Assembly (NCBI GenBank): GCA_003024785.1
Contig: PUQB01000412.1
Span: forward strand, 1-64,000
Source of the DNA: Selaginella tamariscina
Taxonomy: Eukaryota > Streptophyta > Lycopodiopsida > Selaginellales > Selaginellaceae
Direction of reading: 5' to 3'
Length of the DNA stretch: 64,000 bases
A program made the position numbers and the translations under genes. Positions 1-11,209 of the stretch are shown in pieces. Each line of letters begins with the position of its first letter. Position 1 is the first letter of the stretch. Below the pieces are notes generated by a model. That model searched no databases and was not told the origin of the DNA. It was given only the letters and a program-made list of their open reading frames with translations.

Positions 1-25
1 CTTTTGACTATACCAAAGGTCACTT

Positions 26-837
26 TTAACATATAGTTTTGGATTTTTGTCCATGGTCCATCAAATTTGAGCTAAATTCAAAACCTTGAGGGCAAGTACC
101 AAGTTTTAAGGATATTCCCCAATAAAAAATTTTAAAAGAACAAACATGATAATATATAATAATAAAAATTAATAAACCACTTTTGAATCCAAAAGGCAAG
201 TTAGGAAAATTGATTAACATTGACTTTCTTGATTGACCACTATGATTATTCGAAAATCTATTTAGTTGTTTTTAAATGAATATACCACACCATCTTACAT
301 TTCCCTACACCATTCCATTTCTATTGATTCATTATCTTAATTGACTTTAATTCTAACATTTGCTATTAAATGCTAATTATATTAGTCTTTTGTGATGATT
401 CTAAGAGAAGAGGAGTTAGATATGTGAATAATGTTCTTAAATTATGTACATGGACTCTAATATCCACACTCGTTTACAAAAATGAACTTATGTAAATATA
501 TATAATTAAAATTAATTTATTTTGCAATATTCTAGGAAGACTAAGGGTAAAGCCAAAATCACATGCATAAATACAAAAACATATATACACTTGCTTTTTG
601 GAAAGTTAAAAAGGCACTCATATGCATAATATTAACCATTCATTTCTTTAGTGAGGTGTGTGTGTGAGAGAGAGAGATGTGTTGCATCACTTATCATGCT
701 TAAGAGTAAGATTAACTTATTTTGCCTCTCATACCCTAACAAATGGAGTAGGATGTCTCTGGAGAATATAATATATATTTTTATACTACATTGAACGAAA
801 TTTTCTAAATTTTCAAAGAACATATTATTGAGTTCTA
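26..837. other. AT-rich flank downstream of F-box gene A, no gene seen
   Basis: AT-rich sequence with only short accidental frames. A GT/GA-rich stretch lies near 655-677. It would hold the 3' flank of the F-box/LRR gene on the minus strand. I see no coding signal or structured RNA. Confidence 0.6.
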
Positions 838-865
838 TTGGAAAATCTCGAAATTCCAGGCATCT

Positions 866-1090
866 TCATTATCTTTGTCCATCCACCTCAACCTCATGGT
901 CATCCTCATCATTCTCGTAATCCTCATTATCTTGTTCATCCTCTTGGTCATCCTCATCATTCTCGTAATCCTCATTATCTTGTTCATCCTCCTGGTCATC
1001 CTCCTCATTCTCGTAATCGTCATTATCTTGTTCATCCTCCTGGTCATTCTCGTAATCCTCATTATCTTGTTCATCCTCTTGGTCATTCAC
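866..1090 (-). repeat. Coding minisatellite of acidic repeat, copy A
   Basis: About five imperfect copies of a 39-48 nt unit, which on the minus strand encodes variants of NDQEDEQDNEDYE. In copy A this lies downstream of a frameshift, so it is no longer in the reading frame of the F-box/LRR protein. The plus strand gives an artefactual Ile/Leu/Val-rich frame. Confidence 0.85.
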
Positions 1091-2909
1091 TTCTTGTTGT
1101 CCTCATTCACTTCATCATGCACTTGCTTATATGGATCAAGGAACTTGCACCGGATTTTATCTGCATCTAGATCTATTCCTAGAACATTTTTGGGGTTGCA
1201 TGCATCCTTGTTGCCCCGAGAGACAATGCTTGCAAGAAAAAAATGCCTCTTTTGCAGCTGGAACTTTGAAACCGGGGTAAGCTTTAGCACTGCTCCATAA
1301 AAGAGGGTAGAGAGCCTATCAATGCAATCACGACTGAAAAGTTCATCCGTATGCACATTGACCATCTTCAATGAGGCGCTTATCATCCCCTTGGCTGGTA
1401 GAAACTGCAAGTTACTAGAAACGCTTAGCGACCTAAACTCTAAACCCTAATAGTTTATGAAAACAATAACTCACCTTGAGGAACTCCTTGCCTGTCTCCA
1501 AATGCTCAAGCTTCCTCAATGATCTCAGTGCATAGTACATGTTCTCTTGGATATCCACTTGTGATATGGATCCATCGCATGTGCAGAGGATGAAATTAGG
1601 TCTTATGCACAACTTCACAAGGTTGGGTGCCTTCCAAAGAAGAAGAGGAATTATTGAGTCTTTCCACACACCCCGTGATATCTCCAAGGTTCTCAAGAGA
1701 AGAAAATTAGTGTGGAAGAGAGCCGAAACCTCACTTTGGACATTTATGCGTCTTAGTGTTAGGGTTTGCATGTTGGAGGCAACTGCACCTGGGAAAGACA
1801 CAGAATGATATTGAGGTCCGACTAGGGTGAACTCTTTTAAGCAACCACAACCAACACCAATGGAGAGATGAGCATATCCAGGATAACCCGTCCTGCCATC
1901 TGCTCTACCATGTATCTCAAGAACTTCAAGCCTCTTGCACCCAGATGTAAACTTTTGAAATGCAGGTCCTGTGAAAGGAGCTCTACGTACAATGCATGCT
2001 TTGATACTGTTGTTGGGGAGAACCTGTGGAACCTGCATACCCCAATTGAAGAAACCATGCTCTCTAGCGTGCCACTGTGAGAACTCAAGCTCTAGGTATT
2101 CTAGACTACTGCAGTTGAGGATGGTAGTTTGGAATGGTGGCCATGTTGCAAATTCTTGTACTCTATATATGGATCCACAACCTATGATCTTCAGTGTAAG
2201 TGATTGTAACCTTGATGAGTAGTTGTAAGTGCGATTTACAATAGACGATTGTAGTTTCATTGGTGTCCCTAACACTGATAAAGAGATGATATTTGTAGAG
2301 GTCTCTAGGATCTTTATGACGGCTTGAATTCCACACTCACAAGCCTCTTCCATCGTGTGTACCCTGCAAGAGAGTACATCTTGCAGGCTAATGTCGAATT
2401 TAGTAAATTCCCTAGATAGTGAGAGACAAGAAAATGCATTGTTAGACGTAAGGGAATAAACAATCAAGTCATATGCAAAACTTACATGCTAGCAGTTCTC
2501 CATTCTTTACACACAGAAGATGCTGCCAACCTGCAAAATTCACTCATTAATTCCAACCATTAAATCTTGTTTGTATACGTTAAATTACTCAACATGCAAC
2601 ACATATAATGGTGGTGAAATTCACCTCCCAACAATAGCAAAGGGATTTTCATAAAACCATATTTCAATAAAAAAAAATCTAACCATGTAAATACATAAGA
2701 ATAATAATCATCGTATGAATAATATTAAGAACATGTAGAACTGCATATATATATATATATATATTGATGATCACAATATGAATAGATGCCTATATATTGA
2801 TTCGTGAGCACATATAATGTAATAGAGTAAAATAGGGATACCTAACAAGGAAATCTCTTTGCTTGGACAGAATGTAAAGCACAAGATCGATCGGAATGTA
2901 AAGCACCAT
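1087..2909 (-). CDS. F-box/LRR protein, copy A, acidic tail lost by frameshift
   Basis: Minus-strand gene with the same four exons as copy B: 2909-2842, 2530-2486, 2411-1475 and 1404-1087. Exon 1 starts at ATG 2909 (MVLYIPIDLVLYILSK). With exon 2 (LAASSVCKEWRTAS) it forms a short F-box, the motif that binds SKP1 in SCF ubiquitin ligases. Exon 3 encodes about 312 residues of leucine-rich repeats such as LEYLELEF, LEVLEIHG and LRTLEISR. All junctions are GT-AG: donors GTATCC, GTAAGT and GTGAGT, acceptors TGCAG, ATCTAG and TGCAG. In exon 4 one nucleotide is missing near 1093 relative to copy B, so the frame stops after VNEDNKK. The predicted product is about 455 residues and lacks the acidic repeats. 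It could still be functional because F-box and LRRs are intact. SCF role is family knowledge; the substrate is unknown. Confidence 0.75.
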
Positions 2910-4101
2910 GTTAAGAAGGATTTAATTTATACAAAAAGAGCAAACAAAGAGCGCAAGTACTAAGCAATACCTACAACCTAGGATAGCCCACCCTATGTTC
3001 ATTCTTATACACCTTCGGATCCACGTGGGTGCCATACGCGTGAAACTACACCACGTGCGTGCATGTAGTTTCACGCGTGCCATACTCGTGTAAATTCATG
3101 TGATCCTACTGCTGTATAAACATATAATAGCATGCGTGTGAGTAATAACCCACATTATATGTATTTCCTTCATTAAAGTTTAATATTTAATTATGAATCA
3201 CATTTGGAATATTAAAAGATCCTTATATTAAATATAAAAAATAACATTAACTTTGATAAACTAATTTTATTATCATTCCCTCTCTAAGTACGATTTAAAT
3301 ATGTCAACTATATATTTAGGATTTTAAGAAAACATTTCTTTAACCCAAATAGTCACATATATAAACAAGACATACAATTTGAGGAATTACTAAATTAAAC
3401 ATAATAAAGAACATTTTAAGATTAAAAGAAGAAACATTAAAACATTAATTATCATAAGCAAACTTCATTATTTAGATCACTCTTTCCATGGTTCGTTGAC
3501 AATTACCATAATGAAAAAAATGTTTTGGGTTTTTTCATGTTTGTTCTGATTATCCGTTTCTTAATCTTTCAAGATAGACAAAATGGTAAGGTTACGGTTT
3601 TTTATAGAATGCCATTGGACACATTAATGTGTAACATAAGTAATGAAAAAAAAGTAAGATACCATTTTATATTGATAACAAATGTAGAATCAATGATAAT
3701 ACATTTCATTTGAAAAGTACTAACTATAAATTTGAATGTTGTACACATCACCTTCATCAGAAACATGATCACAAATAAAGCTTAAATGGAGTTTAAAACT
3801 TAATTAAAATGAAGGCCATCTAATCCAATTATATTCTTAAAATATATTATATCATTAGTTCTTACCTTAAACACAGTAAATTGTAGTATATATGATTACC
3901 TTTACTTAAACAAATTTTAAGAATGAAATGAATTAAGGACCTGTATATATATGAAGATATAAATGTTAATATTATTAGATAAGTATATATATTTTGATGT
4001 ATCATAGTAATTTACACATGGCAATGCAAAAACAAATAGTTTAAGGTTGTGCTTATCAACCAAGACTGCTAAACACTTCATCAAGGAAATAAACAGCCTC
4101 T
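2910..4101. other. AT-rich upstream region of F-box gene A
   Basis: Upstream flank of the F-box/LRR gene. It contains a CACGTG-type motif within CCACGTGGG near 3022 and a second CCACGTGCG near 3051, both of which resemble G-box cores. GTTTCACGCG and its complement recur around 3040-3080. The rest is AT-rich with no coding signal. Promoter function is inference from position only. Confidence 0.4.
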
Positions 4102-4362
4102 GTGAACTTAGAAGGGAAGATAGACTTGGAGGTAGTTGATGAGTGTGAGAGAGTGTGGAAGTTTGAGTATAAGTACAATTACAATGCTAATGATGAAAAA
4201 GAGACAATTATTAAATCAGATTGGAGTGGATTTATTCATACTTATGAGCCTCAAAAAAAAAGAATGGGGTTCGTTTGTTATGGCCTAATACTCTACAATT
4301 ACTATAATGAAAATGACATTTTGAATTTTTTTAATGTCTATCCTTATTATTTGTTTTTTTAG
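4102..4362 (+). pseudogene. B3-like DNA-binding domain fragment, copy A
   Basis: An 86-codon plus-strand frame. Its pattern DLEVVDECERVWKF followed by EYKYNYN, then TIIKSDWSGFI, resembles the central part of a plant B3 domain (L-V-D-x-x-W-x-F-x-Y ... L-T-x-x-W-x-x-F-V). Residues in the preceding frame (TKTAKHFIKEINS, about 4060-4090) may be the start of the domain, which would imply a frameshift. There is no credible full-length gene: the frame starts abruptly and ends in AT-rich low-complexity sequence. It is transcribed away from the F-box gene. It is kept identical in copy B. It could be coincidence; no profile search was possible. Confidence 0.4.
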
Positions 4363-4969
4363 TGTTCCAAGATGGCTTTGAAAATTAGAAGGTTAACAAA
4401 ATGTTTTCTAAAAATCTTTCCTATAACTTCCATTTTTTCCTTGAACCAAAAAAATGATATCTTTTATTTTTAAAATGGTTTTTATGTTTAAATTATAAAG
4501 TTTATCTCTAAAAGGCTTTGGGTTGCATATTTAGTAAAATAATTTTCCCTAAAATTATATATATTATGACACCTATATAAGCATGCGTCTATTTGGCCTC
4601 TTCAAACTTTAAAAATTAATAACGTGTCATCCAACCGGTTGAACTAAAAAAAATTATGGATTAGTTTGATTTGAGTTTTAGAAAATTATGAAATTAAATA
4701 GAAATGTTTTTACTTACTTTATGTTTGACCTGTATTTAACGGTCTAGCTTCATCAACTTCATGTTTCGATGTAGGTGTTGAATTGGTTGACATAGAAGAG
4801 CTATAAAGTGAAATAAACTCTTTTCTAAGCTTCAGCTTCTTGGTAGACACTTGTATTTTTCTCTCTCAAACCCTTGATCTTCTATCTCTTTGAAATCAAA
4901 GTACCTATTTCTCAACAGTAATAGATTAAAACAGCGAAAAAGCACAAAGGACAATAAACTGTATGCTAA
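4363..4969. other. AT-rich spacer
   Basis: AT-rich sequence with long T and A runs and no coding signal that I can see. It separates the B3-like fragment from the unrecognised minus-strand ORF and is identical in copy B. Confidence 0.5.
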
Positions 4970-5321
4970 CTATACTTTGCCTCCACAGTACCTTGGAATA
5001 TCCATAGGATATTCGTTATACCCTGAAAGTCTTGGACATTGAAGCTCCAACTCACAGATATCGGTTTTGTCATGCTTCAAACCTTTACCGGTCTTCCAAT
5101 GCCGGGATACTGTCGCATGCCGTTCCACGAGCCAAGCCAGCATACAGCACAAAACCATATGAAACTCCAAGAAGATCTTTCTCACGTCAGCTTCAGTCAT
5201 GCTTAAAGGATCATCCATTATTTTGCAGACTCCTTCTGCTCTATCTAAATCCATTCCTCTTCCTTGATAAGGTGTAACCCAACTTGCTGCAGTATAAAAA
5301 CTGTCACTCCTCAACATGCAA
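4970..5321 (-). other. Unrecognised minus-strand ORF, copy A
   Basis: Within the duplicated block this open frame reads on the minus strand from about 5317 (MLRSDSFYTAASW) to the stop at 4970, about 115 codons. It has a hydrophobic stretch (FHMVLCCMLAWLV) and a Cys-containing end (YNEYPMDIPRYCGGKV). A possible donor CCAAG/GTACTG near the end would make this one exon of a spliced gene. Upstream of 5321 the frame continues only into Gypsy sequence, so any 5' exons have been lost. I do not recognise a family. Confidence 0.35.
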
Positions 5322-6100
5322 CTTAAGGGTGAAGACGCAGACCAGCATGTACACAAGTTCAAACAAGTATGAGAACTAAGGAGCATAAGCAACAACCATA
5401 AGAAGCTGAGTGCATTTGCATGCACTCTGGACAAGAAGGCACACACCTAGTGGATGCGATTCCACGAGGCAAACGAAGGAGCTCGTTGGAAAACTGCACA
5501 GAGAGTGTTTCTGGATATCTTCCGAGAGGAAAAGAGTGAGGAAGAGGTGATCCACAAGCTAACGAGCTTGAAACAAAAAGCGGAAGAGTCGGTTGATGAA
5601 TACACGGTTCGCATGCTGGGGTACATCGCCTGGTTAAGGGATGCCCTAGTCGACTTGACCAAGAAAATGTGGTACCGGAAGGGACTGTGGTCAAAGATCT
5701 GCAAGTGGATTGGTCTAAACAATGACTAGACGTTCAACAAGTTACGAAGGATGAAAGGTGGGAAGTCGAGAGATGCCAAGAGAGGAAGATGCAGGACAAA
5801 TCAGATGCCGAGGGGGCAAACAACACCACCATGGACAAAGAAAATCTCTCAGATGTCCCAAAACTTGCCAGAAGGAGAGACGAGCGAGAACCAAGGAGCA
5901 AAGCAATCACAACAATGGGAGACCCACAAGGCGGTAGCACGGCAAGAGGACCTAACGATGACTCTTGCTCAGTTAGGATACACTACGCATAGGGATAAAT
6001 ATTGCAAAGTGTGTAATGTCCATGGATCCCACAACATGAATGATTGTTATCGGCTAATCAAGCTTTTAAACAACATGCTACCCCAGGCAGCCGCCTAGGC
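5322..6100 (+). pseudogene. Gypsy gag, plus-strand fragment
   Basis: This starts mid-gag directly at the edge of the duplication. A capsid-like frame (5454-5729) contains WMRFHEANEGARWKTAQ, then EEVIHKLTSLKQKAEE and YTVRMLGYIAWLRDA, typical of a plant Gypsy retrotransposon gag domain. A nucleocapsid zinc knuckle follows in another frame near 6000-6060 (KYCKVCNVHGSHNMNDCY). The protein is spread over two frames, so it is a relic. It matches the minus-strand gag at 46600-47220 and 8873-9755. Confidence 0.85.
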
Positions 6101-8110
6101 TGTCGAGCGGTAGGAGGCGGACCACCTGGGAGACCAACAATATGGGGGCTGTGGCGGTGACCAACCTCACTGCAATCACAATTAGAAGACCGCAACCAGA
6201 GTTTGCACTCCTGGGAGCGCCAACAAAATCAACCAAAGTACGACAATAGGAATAGATGGCCGGAATGCCGGGAGTTGATCTGCACGCTGTGCAGTAGAAA
6301 CCATCTACTGTACTGATGCTCTTGGATCGCAATGCTCAAGCTCATGCTAGAAAAGCACACCAAAGGCCACAAGGGTGGTTGAAGGACCAACCCTAGCCAC
6401 AGTAACACTAGGCCCCGCACCACATGCCCACCATGTAGAAATGTCACCCCCTGTGGGGCAATCATGAGATCACAAGCCCAACAGATGAGACTACCAGTTT
6501 AATTGGAGGAGGAAACAACGGGGAGTCTAGTGAAAAGGAAGTGGTAGCCAAACTCGGGAACCAGGTCAGTGGGAGCGAAGGCGCACCGAGGTGGAGGCCG
6601 CTGCAGAACAGGTGAGACTAGCACAAGGTCCAGGAGCCATAGGCACAATGGGAGTGCACGAGGCCCTCACTGAGAAGGTGTGAGAAACCCAGGTTTTGGT
6701 AACCTTAGGAGAGCTACTATGGTTATCCCTAGGACTGTATGAAGTCCTCACTCGGGAGCTGCACGAGCCCATAGCAGTGCCCCCAAGGGTCGCAACGACA
6801 ACAGTAGACTTTGTGGACATGTACCGGCTATACCCGTCCAAATGGTGGGCCGCACAGTCCACAACGTGATCATAAATGGGGGATCAAGTGTAAATATCAT
6901 GTCCATAGAACTTCATTAGGAGTTGGGGATGCTACCCCCAGAGCCCTCACCCTTCCTCATACATATGGCGAACCAAGCCAAGGTGGCACCCAAGGGCATC
7001 ATGAGGAAGGTAGGGATCAAGATCCAGAGCGTCAAGTTCCTAATAAATATGGTCGTTCTCGATATGCACACAAAAGGGGGGTTTAACTTACTTTTGGGTT
7101 GGCTGTGGCTCAGGGGCACAAGGGTACAACACGGTTGGGAGAATCAGCAGAGTCATTTCCCTATCAAGGGGGGACTCATATCTGTTACTGCAAAACAAGT
7201 CCCGGCACCACCATCGAAATCCCGACCCCAGGAATACCACCTCCCAGACTGAAGTGAGGGACTGGATAATGAGGAAGAAGCAGCTATCCTGGCATGCTTG
7301 CTAGAATTATTCATCATAGGAGAGGTAGACCCTCGGCAGGAAGTACGGGAGTCTGTCGTTGCATACCTAATGACTCGGCTAGAGGTCGCTCCAAAGCTCC
7401 AATCCCGAGGTGGCCCATTCTGTGGAAGGAAATGCGAAGTACTGCGGCAAGCCAACATATGAGTGGAACATGACTCCGAAGTAGCAATTAAGCAGGTCAA
7501 CATAGGCACCAATGAAGACCCTCGACTAGTAAATGTTAATGCCCACATAGGATCAGAGCTAAGAGAGCAGATTGCACAGGGAGGTATTTGCCTGGACCTA
7601 CCACGACCTAAGGGGAGTACCGTCAAAGTTGTGTCAGCACAAAATTTAAGCTAAAACCCAACATCCAACCCAGCTGCCAACAATGGTACCGCATCAACCC
7701 AAACTATGCTCGAAAGGCTAAACATGAGATTGACAAGTGGCTCGAAGCAGACTTCGTTTACCCTATCGAGAACCCTGAATGGCTATCACCAATCGTCATT
7801 GTACCTAAGAAGGACGGGCGGCTAAGAATCTGCATAGACTACTGGCGAATGCCACCATGGAGAAAGATCCATTCCCCATCCCGTTTATGGAGGCCATCCT
7901 AGAAGATGTAGCGGGTCATGAGATGTACTTGTTCATGAACAGCTTCAGCAGATACAACCAGGTGACGATTGCAACGAAAGGCCAAGCTAAGACTGTGTTC
8001 ATCATGGATTGGGGAGCATACGCGTTCAAAGTTATGCCATTCGGACTTTGCAATGCTCCAGCCATGTTCTAGAGATTGGTCCAACATGTATTTCCACCCG
8101 TCCTATGTCC
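6101..8110 (+). pseudogene. Gypsy protease and 5' part of reverse transcriptase, plus strand
   Basis: Continues from gag. An aspartic-protease region lies at about 6845-7090; its active-site loop reads NVIINGGSSVNIMS, with Asn in place of the expected catalytic Asp. A linker follows, then reverse transcriptase from about 7640: YRINPNYARKAKHEIDKWL, WLSPIVIVPKKDGRLRICID and VMPFGLCNAPAMF (ending near 8072). Several frameshifts and stops interrupt it. The fragment ends before the catalytic Asp-Asp motif, where the sequence flips to the minus strand. Confidence 0.85.
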
Positions 8111-10526
8111 TGGATGAACTTGACTCTTTAAATCCTGATCTCTACCTTCCTCATGATGCCCTTGGGTGCTACCTTGGTTTGGTTTGCCATACGTATGAGA
8201 AAGGATGAGGCTCCGGGGGTGGCATCCCCAACTCCTGATGGAGTTCCACCGACATGATGTTTACGCATGCTTCCTCATCTATGATCACGTTGTGGGCTAT
8301 GCAACCCACCACTTGGACGAGTATGGTAGGTACATCATTCGCAAAGTCCACTGTTGTCGTTGTGACCCTTGGGGGGGATTGTGGTGGGCCCGTGGAGCTC
8401 CCACGTAAGGACTTTATATAGTCCTGGAGATAACCGTAGTAGCTCTCCTAGGGTTACCAACACCTAGGTTTCCCACACCTTCCCTGTGAGGACATCGTGT
8501 AATCCCATCATCCCTCTTGCCCATGGACCTTATGCTAGTATCACCTGTTTCATAGCAGCCTCCACTTTAGCGCGCCTCCGAGCCCACTGTCCTAGTTCTG
8601 TGAGTTCGGCTGCCACTTCCTCCTCACTGGATTCCCCGTTGTCTTTCTCCTCGAGGTCAACTGGTGGTCCTATCTATTGGGCTTGTGATCTCATGATTGC
8701 CCCGCATTGCAGCTCTGGTGGTGACATTTTTACATGGTTGGCTTGTGATGCAGGGGCTGGTGTTGCCATGGCCAGAGTTGGTCCTTCGGCACATGTGCTT
8801 CTAGCATGGGTTTGAGCATCGCTATCCAAGAGCATCAGTATAGCAAGTGGTGCCCGTTGCACAACATGCAAATCAAGTCCTTGTGCTCCAACCATTTGTT
8901 CTAGTAGTCATACCTTGGTTGATATGGTTGGCACTCCCAAGAGTGCAACCTCTGATTGCAGTCTCCTGATTGCGGTCTTCTGATCGCGACCTACGTTGAG
9001 GTTGGCCACCGCCACTAGCCCCATGCCATTGATCGGTTTGGCTGTCTGCCTCTTGGTGCTCAACAACCCAAGCAGCTTCTTGGGGTAGCATGTTGTTTAT
9101 GAGCTCGATCAACCGATAACAATCGTCATCTGTGTTGTGGGATCCACAGACATTACACACCTTACAATATTTGTCCTCAAGTGTGGTGTATTCTAACTGG
9201 CGAGGATGGCAATTAGGTCCTCCGATCGTGTTGCCGCCTTGCGGGCCTCCCTTCATTGTGATTGCTCGTGCTCTCTAGCTCTCGACCGCCGCTCCTTTTT
9301 GGCAACCCTATGGGCATCCGAAAGGTTTTACTCATCCAAGGTGGTGTGTTTTGCTCCCTCAACATCTACTTTGTCTTGTGCCCTCCTCTCTTGGCATCTC
9401 TCGGCTTCCCACCATTTTGCCTTCTTGGCGTACCAAAGTAGTTTGTCGAACGTCCAGTCATTATTTAGCCTGATCCACTTGCAAATCTCCAGCTACAATC
9501 CCTTTTAGTACCACATTTTTTTATCAAGTCAAATGGGGCATCCCTTAGCTGGGTGATGTACCCCAACATGCGGACTGTGTATTCGTCAACCAACTCTCCC
9601 ACTTTTTGTTTCAAGGTAGTTAGCTTATGGATTATCTCTTCCTCGCTTTTTTCCTCACAGAAGGTATCTAGAAATGCCCTCCATGCTGTTTCCCAGTGAG
9701 CTCCCTTGTTTGCCTCGTGGAATCGCATCCACAATGTGTGTGTCTTCTTATCCAAAGTGTAGGCAAATGCACTCAGTTTTCTTGTGGTTATCGCTTATGC
9801 TTCTCAACTCGTATACATGCTCGAACTTGTGTACATGCTAGTTTGTGTCTTCACCCTTCGCTCCTTGGAATGCGAGTAAGGGCACAGTTATTGTGCTCTC
9901 CTACATCCAATTGAGTGCACATGCTAGTAAGGTCACTGGATCGATTCCCATGGCATCCCGTTGAGCATGGGAGGCGCTTTGATTTAGACCCTTCGCTTTG
10001 AATGTGTTGTAATCCACTTCCCGGTATCCTGTGAATACCTTTTTCCTCCCTCGCACCCTTGCCCTCTAGTTGAGGGTGGGTGACTAGGACAGGCTCCTCC
10101 TAGTTGTCCCTCAGGTGCCCCCTTTACTAAACCAACTTGACAACTAGTGGCACATCATACCTCGGTTGGACAGTATTCCCTTGTCCAGCAGGTGGTTGGC
10201 AAGGACCGTGCGACCCTACAAAATCCCCTCATGATGTTGCCTTGAGACGATATCTCCGCGTCTCATGGTGGTTGTGGCTCTGTCGTGCACCCTTGCAAAA
10301 TTCCTTTGCAGGGTCGATATGGTCTTGCTCACTCAGGCAAATTTCCCTCGCTCTAGGATGGAATCATCAACGTCCAATTGCCTTCATGTGGGTGGTTATC
10401 TCATGTGTAACCCGGCCTTCCAGAGCCTCATGCTCTCATCCTGGCACTCACCCTGGCTTGCCGCATCATTCAATCAGCTAAACTCCTGGTGTAGAAGTTG
10501 TTTTGTTGGTAAATGGTGCCCCTCCC
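8111..10526 (-). pseudogene. Gypsy protease to gag, inverted fragment
   Basis: From about 8111 the sequence is the reverse complement of the same family. Protease lies at 8351-8169 (NVIIDEEACVNIMS), the zinc knuckle near 9170-9110 (KYCKVCNVCGSHNTDDDCYR), the capsid domain at 9755-9465 (WMRFHEANKGAHWETAWRAF), and gag N-terminal sequence continues to about 10526. It aligns with 45600-47980 of the long minus-strand element. Reading frames are broken. It lies head to head with the plus-strand fragment at 5322-8110 and abuts an LTR in the opposite orientation, so it is not part of an ordinary linear element. Confidence 0.8.
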
Positions 10527-11209
10527 TAGTTGACGATGGTTAGACACCGTCACACGGCCAGTCGACGTGGATGCCAGCTAGTGTGGATGAGCAACGGGAC
10601 GAAGTGCCGGATAAGAGAGGTACCTTAGGAGCGACTGATGTCAGGCGGTAGTGTAACTAGGCGTAGATCCAATTGTTGGGACCAACTACCTAGGGTACAT
10701 AGGACAACATGCGTGAGGGAGGCACATAAATGTGACAGGTAGGACTCTGTCACCAGGCAGCAAACCAGTAGGAAGGTGCCACATGTACCTAGGTCTAGCG
10801 TTGGTAACCCACTATATAAGCAAGAAGGCAAGTAGTGGGTCGAGGTCTTTTTGGGAGTCAAGTCTACGTCTTATATCTTGCTCCTTTATCAGAGATAGTT
10901 TGTACTCGGACATGCAATATAATATATCCATATTCCTTTTTTTAACCTTACAAGCGGGTGTTCCCCACTTGTCCTACTCTTGGGCTCAACAACATTCTTT
11001 GTCAAATCACCGTAGTAGAACTCCCCCTACCCTGTACACGGGCCCTCGCGGCGTCCGGGTAGAGGCCATCCAACACCTTCCACCACTTCCGAGGTAAGGC
11101 CGGCTTGCCGGTCCAAACCCCTGGATTTGGACGCTCTCCACAGCGTCATGGCGACCACTGTAGCTTCCTGAGAAGCACCACATTTAGCCTGTGGAGTCCC
11201 TAAAGACCA
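10527..11209 (+). repeat. Gypsy family LTR 1, plus orientation
   Basis: A 683-bp LTR starting TAGTTGACGATGG and ending AAAGACCA. It aligns along its length with LTRs at 33030, 34470, 39328, 48545 and 51359. It contains a TATA box (TATATAA, 10813-10819) inside the inverted repeat ACCCACTA (10807-10814) and TAGTGGGT (10833-10840). A terminal hairpin is formed by GACGATG (10532-10538) and CACCGTC (10545-10551). Confidence 0.9.
10807..10840 (+). promoter_or_regulatory. LTR TATA box within inverted repeat
   Basis: ACCCACTA, TATATAAG and TAGTGGGT occur in this order in LTR 1 and, with small changes, in all copies of this LTR family (for example 33323-33356). The TATA box overlaps the left arm. It probably marks the LTR promoter; a hairpin in DNA or transcript is inference. 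Confidence 0.6.

Larger units (their letters stand above)
1..5321. repeat. Segmental duplication, copy A (left end outside window)
   Basis: This block matches 22249-27563 in the same orientation almost base for base. The differences I could see are a few single-base changes and short indels, for example a 1-nt deletion near 1093, a 4-nt difference near 3150 and AT-run length near 2750. Identity is plainly above 98 percent by eye. It holds an F-box/LRR gene, a B3-like fragment and an unrecognised minus-strand ORF. The left end is not visible because the match already holds at base 1. The right end is at 5321, where copy A passes into Gypsy gag sequence and copy B into a hAT element. Confidence 0.95.

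Noticed and set aside
838..1300. Plus-strand Ile/Leu/Val-rich and Pro/His-rich open frames that look like a membrane protein
   Set aside because: They are the complement of the acidic coding repeat of the F-box/LRR gene; the minus-strand reading has introns, domains and a conserved frame.
2412..2467. Met codon at 2467 (24719 in copy B) as start of the LRR protein
   Set aside because: The sequence from 2412 to 2485 is an intron (donor GTAAGT, acceptor CTATCTAG). Joining exons 1-3 creates an F-box, which explains the gene better.
10137..10543. Plus-strand frames rich in Trp, Cys and Ser
   Set aside because: They are antisense to minus-strand gag, which aligns with other copies of the family.
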